Shown here: positions 59,025 to 64,000 of the stretch, piece after piece
Layout of the letters: each line of letters opens with the position of its first letter
Position numbering within the stretch: position 1 is the first letter of the stretch
Origin: Paraburkholderia madseniana
Lineage (GTDB): Bacteria; Pseudomonadota; Gammaproteobacteria; Burkholderiales; Burkholderiaceae
NCBI RefSeq assembly: GCF_009690905.1
Contig: NZ_VOSW01000024.1
Coordinates: 1-64,000 of the forward strand
Length of the DNA stretch: 64,000 nt
Reading direction: 5' to 3'
Made by a program: the position numbers and the translations under genes
Notes under the pieces: generated by a model
What the model was told of the DNA's origin: nothing
The model's database searches: none
Seen by the model: only the letters and a program-made list of their open reading frames with translations

Positions 59025-59866
59025 GCGGCAAACTTACCGAAATCGAATCGCGCAGCGCCACTGCCCGGCAACTCGACGCCGTGATTGGGGCAATGCGCGG
59101 TATCGCGGCAGCCCGCTCGCGCGAAGCGCAACGGCGGCTGCCCGGCATCCGTTCTTCGGCTTCGACAGTCGGGGCCGCGATCGGCGCCGTACTCGCGCAC
59201 GGTGCCGAGGCGCCAATGCGCGTGCCGGAGCACGGCACGCAGATCGTCATCGCACTGTGCGCGGAGCAGGGTTTCGTCGGCTCATTCAATGAGCAGATCC
59301 TTGACCGCGTACAGTCCCGCCTCGCGTCGGCGCCATGCGAGTGTCTGCTCGTGGGCACACGCGGCGAGATCGCGGCAAACGAACGTCGCCTCGCATTTGC
59401 CTGGCGTTCGCCGGCCGCCTCCCATGCCGACGATGTGCCCGCACTCGCCAGCCGTATTACCGACGCACTTTATCTACGTCTCGACCAACGGGTGGTCACC
59501 GAAGTCTCGGTCATCCACGCGGTGCCAGGTATCGCGGCCCATAGCGAGATCGTCGATCATCGCCTGATTCCGTTTGATTTTTCCCGTTTCCAGGTAGTGC
59601 GGCGCAGTCAGCCGCCGTTGCTCAATTTGCCTTCGGACCGCCTGCTTGCCGGACTGGTCGAAGCGTATGTCTATGTCGAGTTGTGCGAGGCGTTGATGCT
59701 CTCGTTCGCTGCTGAGAACGAAGCCCGGGTGCGTGCCATGCTGGCCGCGCGCGCCAATGTGAAAGAGACGCTCGAAGCCCTGACGCAGAATTACCGCCAG
59801 GTCCGTCAGGATGAAATCACGGCGGATATTGTGGAACTGGCGGCGAGTGCAGGTGCCGCCGTCTGA
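59021..59866 (+). CDS. atpG: N-type ATPase gamma subunit
   Basis: The 281-residue central shaft has long N- and C-terminal helices ([21 protein letters not shown] in part; [23 protein letters not shown] in part). These form the rotating coiled coil inside alpha3-beta3. It overlaps the atpA stop by four bases and is the last gene of the operon. It converges with the oleate hydratase gene; no clear terminator is visible in the 58-base gap. Confidence 0.92.
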   Translation: MSGKLTEIESRSATARQLDAVIGAMRGIAAARSREAQRRLPGIRSSASTVGAAIGAVLAHGAEAPMRVPEHGTQIVIALCAEQGFVGSFNEQILDRVQSRLASAPCECLLVGTRGEIAANERRLAFAWRSPAASHADDVPALASRITDALYLRLDQRVVTEVSVIHAVPGIAAHSEIVDHRLIPFDFSRFQVVRRSQPPLLNLPSDRLLAGLVEAYVYVELCEALMLSFAAENEARVRAMLAARANVKETLEALTQNYRQVRQDEITADIVELAASAGAAV

Positions 59867-59924
59867 GCGGCGATGCCTTCTGCGGCGCCGGGCGAGTCGT
59901 CAGCCGCACGCTGCATGGCACGGA

Positions 59925-61562
59925 CTAACGGTCCCGTAGCGTCGAAAATGCCTTGTAGACGACCCGGGGATCATGCTGGCCCTTGTAGACTTTGGGCGCG
60001 GCAAGATCGAGTCCGAGCAGCGCATACACCGCGTTCTGCGCCGAGCGCACCGAGTATTCGACGGTGAACACGACGTCGTCGGGCAGTTCGCAGAATTGCC
60101 CGGTGAAGGCGAGGTTTTGCCAGCCTTCGGGCACCACGGCAGGCCGGTCGCCACGGCTGCGCGGCAGGAACTGGCTCGTGATGAATGGCATCAGGCAGGG
60201 GATGCAGTTGGCGTGTTCGAGAATTCGGGCAGACTCCGCCTCCACCCGCAAATGGCCAAGCATCTCCGTCAGGATTTCGCGGCCGGTGCAGGCCTGCATT
60301 GGCTTGCCGACAAAATCGCCGGGCTCGTCGACCCGCAAGCCGTAGCCCCACAACACCTGCACGTCCGCGGGTTGGTCGATGAAATGCGGCTGATGCGGCA
60401 CCACGATCGACGCCAGCCAACTCGACTCGGCAAAGGTAATCAGCCCACCTTCACCCGGCACATTGCCGGTCAGGTCGCGGATCAGCCGGAATAACGTCGG
60501 GTCGCGCAAGGTCACGGTGAACGACAACCACTTCGAGGCGTCGACGTGATCCGCGAAGACGGACGGGTGGCCGAACTCGGGACGGCCCGCGGCGATGGTT
60601 TTCCAGAGGCGCCAGGCGCCGGTGTCGTCGGTGCTGTTCAAGGCCGCGGGGTGGTCCATGGCGCCCAGGCTGGAAGCGGCTGTCATGGAGCCGAGCGTGA
60701 CGATGACCTTGTCTGCCGGCCCTACCGGCAGTTCAATACGCCGATGCGCGGTTTCGCAGACAATGCCGCGCACGCGCTTTTCTGCACCGGTTTCGTCGAA
60801 CAGCAGATTCGTGACCCGGGTGTCCGGCCGGAACGCAACGCCGTGGTCGTCCAGCCAGCGGCGCAATGGCCGGATCATCGAGTCGTACTGGTTGTAGACC
60901 GTACGCATGATGCCGTGCAACTGGTTAAACCCGGCCGACATATGCGCGAAGCGCAGCAGATAGCGCCGAAGTTCGACCGCGCTATGCCACGGCTGAAAGG
61001 CGAAGGTCGTGCACCACATCAACCAGAAATTGGTCTCGAAGAAGGACGAATCGAAGTGGTCCGAAATCCGGCTATTTCCGAGCATCACTTCGGGTTCGAT
61101 CGACAGGCGGCCCAGCGTCAGTAGATGTTTTTCGTCGAGCCCATATTCGGGCGTGTCTTCGCGTTTGCCGTTTCTGACAAGCCGCGACTTCGATGAGGTT
61201 CTGATGGTCTCGTTCCAGTCGAAGATCTCCTGCGTCACGCTCTTGCTGTTATCCAGCGTAGGGATCGACGAGAACAGGTCATAGGTGCACAGATACTTGC
61301 TTTCGAGCATGCGGCCGCCGCGCACGACATAGCCGCCTTCCGCGGTGCCGGCGCCGTCCAGGCTGCCGCCGGGCTTGTCGAGCGCTTCCAGAACGGTGAT
61401 GTCGCAGCCGCGCACATGCCCGTCGCGGATCAGGAACGCCGCTGCTGCTAACGAAGCGATGCCGCCGCCGATGAGATAGAACTTGCCGCCCTCTTGCGGG
61501 TGGCCGTCGAGGTCGGCGTCGGCGCGCAGAGTGGGTGCGTGAATCGGGTCAGAGTTTTGCAC
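59925..61562 (-). CDS. Oleate hydratase (MCRA family)
   Basis: The 545-residue FAD-binding enzyme adds water to the double bond of oleate, giving 10-hydroxystearate. Visible motifs are the FAD loop YLIGGGIASLAAAAFLIRDG (20 residues), GGSLDGAG, the RGGRMLESKYLCTYDLF segment with the catalytic region, and NFWLMWCTTFAFQPWHSAVE in part. It starts at a GTG after AAAAGGAAATC because no suitable ATG is near. A FNR-like box lies about 105 bases upstream. The product could detoxify host or environmental fatty acids. Confidence 0.93.
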   Translation of the reverse strand: MQNSDPIHAPTLRADADLDGHPQEGGKFYLIGGGIASLAAAAFLIRDGHVRGCDITVLEALDKPGGSLDGAGTAEGGYVVRGGRMLESKYLCTYDLFSSIPTLDNSKSVTQEIFDWNETIRTSSKSRLVRNGKREDTPEYGLDEKHLLTLGRLSIEPEVMLGNSRISDHFDSSFFETNFWLMWCTTFAFQPWHSAVELRRYLLRFAHMSAGFNQLHGIMRTVYNQYDSMIRPLRRWLDDHGVAFRPDTRVTNLLFDETGAEKRVRGIVCETAHRRIELPVGPADKVIVTLGSMTAASSLGAMDHPAALNSTDDTGAWRLWKTIAAGRPEFGHPSVFADHVDASKWLSFTVTLRDPTLFRLIRDLTGNVPGEGGLITFAESSWLASIVVPHQPHFIDQPADVQVLWGYGLRVDEPGDFVGKPMQACTGREILTEMLGHLRVEAESARILEHANCIPCLMPFITSQFLPRSRGDRPAVVPEGWQNLAFTGQFCELPDDVVFTVEYSVRSAQNAVYALLGLDLAAPKVYKGQHDPRVVYKAFSTLRDR

Positions 61563-61664
61563 GTCGATTTCCTTTTCATGTTCGCCGCTATCCAAATGCA
61601 GTCGGACCGCCCTGAGGCGTAGGGTGGACGATGCTCCAACATACCCGTCGTGTCGGCGTTCCGA

Positions 61665-61678
61665 TTGAGTTGGATCAA
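61665..61678 (-). promoter_or_regulatory. FNR/ANR-like box upstream of oleate hydratase
   Basis: TTGAGTTGGATCAA matches nine of ten consensus positions and lies about 105 bases before the oleate hydratase start. Confidence 0.55.
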
Positions 61679-61778
61679 GTAGCGATCGCGGCGGCGCTTT
61701 TTTATCAAGGCGGAAGCTGGGGCCCCTCGTTCGTTGCGGACGCTCATGCAGCGCAGGTCCGGCGCATTTCGCTGTTTT

Positions 61779-61792
61779 GTGATCCTTATCAA
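61779..61792 (+). promoter_or_regulatory. FNR/ANR-like box upstream of the channel gene
   Basis: GTGATCCTTATCAA matches nine of ten consensus positions and lies about 90 bases before the channel gene start at 61883. Confidence 0.5.
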
Positions 61793-61882
61793 GAACACCT
61801 GATAGCCCGTCCATATGCTGGTCCAGCACAGGGCGTCGTCCGCGTGGTCAATCAGCGTCCTAACCTCGAATTCGGTGGCGAA

Positions 61883-62713
61883 ATGAACGAGCGTTTTCGC
61901 ATTGCGGGCCTCGGCGGTGTCGATCCCCATGACAGCGCGCGGGCGGTGCGTGCATGGCGCTGGCTACAGTGGGTTCTGTTGGGATTCAGCCTGCTCGCCA
62001 TTCCCGCTTTCTACTTCGAACTGGCCGTCGATTTGCCGATGCTGCATCCGGCGGGCAGGGCGCTCTACGCCTGTATGGCGGCCGGGTTCGCCGTTTCGCT
62101 CGCCTGGATGGCCCATCTGAGCCGCCATCCCAGGCGGTTTCTCATGCGAAACCGTTACGACCTGTTGATCACAATGGGCGCGGCGGCTAGCGTCGCGTGG
62201 GGCGTGTCCACGTGGTCGTCGCTCGAATGGGTGCTGCGCATTCTGTTCGTGGGACTGGTGGCGGCGCGCATCGCCATGTCGGTGCGGGCGTTTTTCTCGC
62301 CCAATCGCTTACTTTTGCTGTTGGCAATTGCTGCGGTCCTTCTGGCGTCTGCGGGCGCGGGCTTTTACTGGCTCGAGCCGAGCGTTCACAGCTATGCCGA
62401 GGGCGTCTGGCTGGCATTCGAAAGTAGCGCGACGGTCGGCTTCGGCGACATGGCGCCGACCACGCCGGCGTCGCGGGTTTTCGCGGCCTTCGTGGTGTTG
62501 CTTGGCTACGGTCTGCTGTCGCTGGTGTTCGCGAGCATTGCGGCGATCTTCGTCGAACAGGAAGAGCGCCTGCTGCGCCGTGAAATGCATCGCGACATCA
62601 AGACCTTGCAGGCGGAAATCGCGGCGCTGCGAAGGGAGGTGGGCCGCATCGGCACCCAGTCGCACGTCGACGATGGGGCTATCGGACGTGACTGTCCGCC
62701 TGAATCGCGCTAA
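61883..62713 (+). CDS. Potassium-channel-like membrane protein
   Basis: The 276-residue protein has about four to six helices and one pore loop with the potassium selectivity filter TVGFGDM. It has a short cytoplasmic coiled-coil C-terminus (EEERLLRREMHRDIKTLQAEIAALRREV, read in part). One pore domain per chain suggests a tetramer, as in voltage-gated family members. The N-terminal helices lack an obvious charged S4. The start MNERFRIAG is chosen because GGTGG precedes it. It is divergent from oleate hydratase and overlaps the kinase by 35 bases at the 3' end. Confidence 0.85.
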   Translation: MNERFRIAGLGGVDPHDSARAVRAWRWLQWVLLGFSLLAIPAFYFELAVDLPMLHPAGRALYACMAAGFAVSLAWMAHLSRHPRRFLMRNRYDLLITMGAAASVAWGVSTWSSLEWVLRILFVGLVAARIAMSVRAFFSPNRLLLLLAIAAVLLASAGAGFYWLEPSVHSYAEGVWLAFESSATVGFGDMAPTTPASRVFAAFVVLLGYGLLSLVFASIAAIFVEQEERLLRREMHRDIKTLQAEIAALRREVGRIGTQSHVDDGAIGRDCPPESR

Positions 62714-63797
62714 GGGGCAGATGAACGGCAATCGCGAAGCCGGCGCCGGGTGTGCTAGCTATCTGGACGAAGCCACCCAGCTGGCGCGCTCGCTCGCGCA
62801 TGCCGAGCAAACCGAATGCGCGCGGCCTGCGCTTATAGTCGAGCTCCGTGCCACGCCCGTCGTCTTCAATACGTACGGTGCAGGTGTCGGCGCTCGTCGA
62901 TATCGCAATCAGCACGTGACGTGCCTCGGCATGCTTCGCGACATTGGTCAGCGCTTCCTGGACGATACGGTAAATCGTGGTAGAAGCGGACGGCGTAAAG
63001 CTTGTCTCGTCGAGGCTGGCTTCGACGACGGTCTCGAAGTCGTAGCGATGTGTGAAGTCGTCGACAAGCCACTCGAGCGCGGCGGCCAGGCCGAGGTCGT
63101 CCAGCATGGGTGGTCGCAGGTCGGACGCGAGGCGCCGCAGCGATGCCATCATGACGTCGATCTGCCGTTGCAGTCCGGTCGTTGCGGCTAGCGCGGCAGG
63201 GCGGGCGTTGCTCGCCGCCAGTTGCACCTCCAGTGCGGCGATGCCCATTTTGAGCGCAGTCAGTTGCTGACCAAGATCGTCGTGCAATTCGCGAGCGATG
63301 CGCTTCTGTTCGTCCTCGCGCGCACTCTGGATCTGCGCCGCCAATTCGCTGCTGTGCTCGAGTTCGGCCAGCCGCATGCGTTCGGTCATATCGCGCGTGA
63401 CCTTGGCGAAGCCGAGCAGCGCGCCGGACGGATCGTGCACCGCGGTGATCGTGACATCCGCCCAGAAGCGCGAACCGTCCCGGCGCACGCGCCAGCCCTG
63501 GTCCTCCGCCCGGCCACGGGCGGCGGCAATGGCAAGTTCACGCGTGGGCTTGTCCGAGGCGACGTCTTCAGGTGTATAGAAAACAGAAAAATGACGGCCG
63601 ATGATTTCGTCGGTGGAATAGCCCTTGATTTTGCGGGCGCCGCTGTTCCAGCTCGCCACGCGGCCGTCTGGATCCAGCATGAAAATCGCATAATCCTGCA
63701 CCGCATCGATCAGCAACTGATAGCGGTCCTCCAGCGGGACGTCGGAGTCGTTTGCCGAGCCAGTCTTGCGCTTTGCATCGTTCCAGTTGAAATCCAC
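62679..63797 (-). CDS. PAS sensor histidine kinase (HisKA_3 type), orphan
   Basis: The 372-residue soluble kinase has a PAS domain (about 10-125; LLIDAVQDYAIFMLDPDGRV), the phospho-acceptor H172 in ARELHDDLGQQL, and an ATPase domain (QEALTNVAKHAEA, FGLLGMRERARQLGG). Its catalytic half is nearly identical in pattern to the kinase at 40128. No response regulator gene is next to it within the window, so it may signal to the NarL-type regulator at 39484. The GTG at 63797 is preferred because GGGAG lies six bases upstream; an ATG start at 63833 is an alternative. No membrane helix is present, so the signal is cytoplasmic. Confidence 0.88.
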   Translation of the reverse strand: MDFNWNDAKRKTGSANDSDVPLEDRYQLLIDAVQDYAIFMLDPDGRVASWNSGARKIKGYSTDEIIGRHFSVFYTPEDVASDKPTRELAIAAARGRAEDQGWRVRRDGSRFWADVTITAVHDPSGALLGFAKVTRDMTERMRLAELEHSSELAAQIQSAREDEQKRIARELHDDLGQQLTALKMGIAALEVQLAASNARPAALAATTGLQRQIDVMMASLRRLASDLRPPMLDDLGLAAALEWLVDDFTHRYDFETVVEASLDETSFTPSASTTIYRIVQEALTNVAKHAEARHVLIAISTSADTCTVRIEDDGRGTELDYKRRPRAFGLLGMRERARQLGGFVQIASTPGAGFAIAVHLPLSAIQADSHVR

Positions 63798-63950
63798 CGT
63801 TATCTCCCGTCCCACGTTGCACGCCTCCCGCATGCGGTTTTCAGAACGGCATATGACGGTAGGTGACGCCGTTTGCCGAAAGCTTAGCATCCGCGCACAG
63901 GGCGCGTTCTGGAATGTGGTCGGCAGCGGCCAATGCAGGGTTCAATTCGT

Positions 63951-63978
63951 CGCCACGCCACGCCACGCCACGCCACGC
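63951..63978. repeat. Tandem pentanucleotide repeat
   Basis: Five perfect copies of CGCCA are followed by one imperfect copy. It lies in the 203-base stretch upstream of the orphan kinase, beyond which the window ends. No gene is visible there. Confidence 0.7.
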
Positions 63979-64000
63979 CGCTCCAATCAGTCAGGCGAGT

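Overview
The window looks like a chromosomal segment from a high-GC betaproteobacterium of the Burkholderiales, most probably Paraburkholderia or Burkholderia. The support is the N-type ATPase operon in the order atpDCQRBEFAG, a pqqABCDE set with a 24-residue PqqA, an arcDABC set, and many universal-stress proteins preceded by FNR/ANR-type boxes. No rRNA, tRNA or CRISPR array was seen, and no complete mobile element. The identification rests on reading protein families by eye, not on a database search.

Layout. Positions 1-8.7 kb form an untidy accessory zone: a gene end cut by the window edge, a Met-rich periplasmic protein, small proteins, a hemerythrin, and a decayed exopolysaccharide-type glycosyltransferase cluster with an outer-membrane barrel. 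After a diguanylate cyclase (9.0-10.5 kb), 10.8-26.1 kb is a coherent alcohol-oxidation island: tonB-exbB-exbD, a divergent TonB-dependent receptor, an aldehyde dehydrogenase, a divergent PQQ alcohol dehydrogenase whose active site carries the Asp-Tyr-Asp motif of lanthanide-dependent enzymes, a protein fusing a solute-binding-like domain to a cytochrome c, pqqABCDE, and an AcoR-type sigma-54 activator. Five -24/-12 promoters (GG-N10-GC) precede exactly the five transcription units of this island. Shared ACACCG-containing dyads lie between the divergent promoters. The AcoR-type protein probably switches on the whole system.

From 26.3 kb to the right end the window reads as a low-oxygen survival island. 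Nearly every transcription unit is preceded by a TTGAT-N4-ATCAA type box. These include universal-stress proteins, a second hemerythrin, acetate permease plus acetyl-CoA synthetase, a cytochrome c operon, an Acg-type nitroreductase, arginine deiminase fermentation (arcDABC), a beta-CASP nuclease, a flavodoxin, the N-ATPase, an oleate hydratase and a potassium-channel-like protein. The likely regulator, a [4Fe-4S] FNR with all four cysteines, is encoded at 38.1-38.9 kb. It overlaps a receiver-only response regulator and sits next to a NarL-type two-component pair. A TGTAGG-N6-CCTACA palindrome upstream of the FNR operon recurs at two other places and may be that pair's operator.

How it fits together. 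Alcohol would be oxidised in the periplasm to aldehyde and then to acid, with electrons passing to the fused cytochrome. Acetate could be activated by Acs. Under oxygen limitation the arginine deiminase pathway supplies ATP, the N-ATPase provides ion pumping, and stress proteins and hemerythrins protect the cell. Several pseudogenes (glycosyltransferases, MHYT fragment, HAD phosphatase, FabI) show that the segment has been losing genes.
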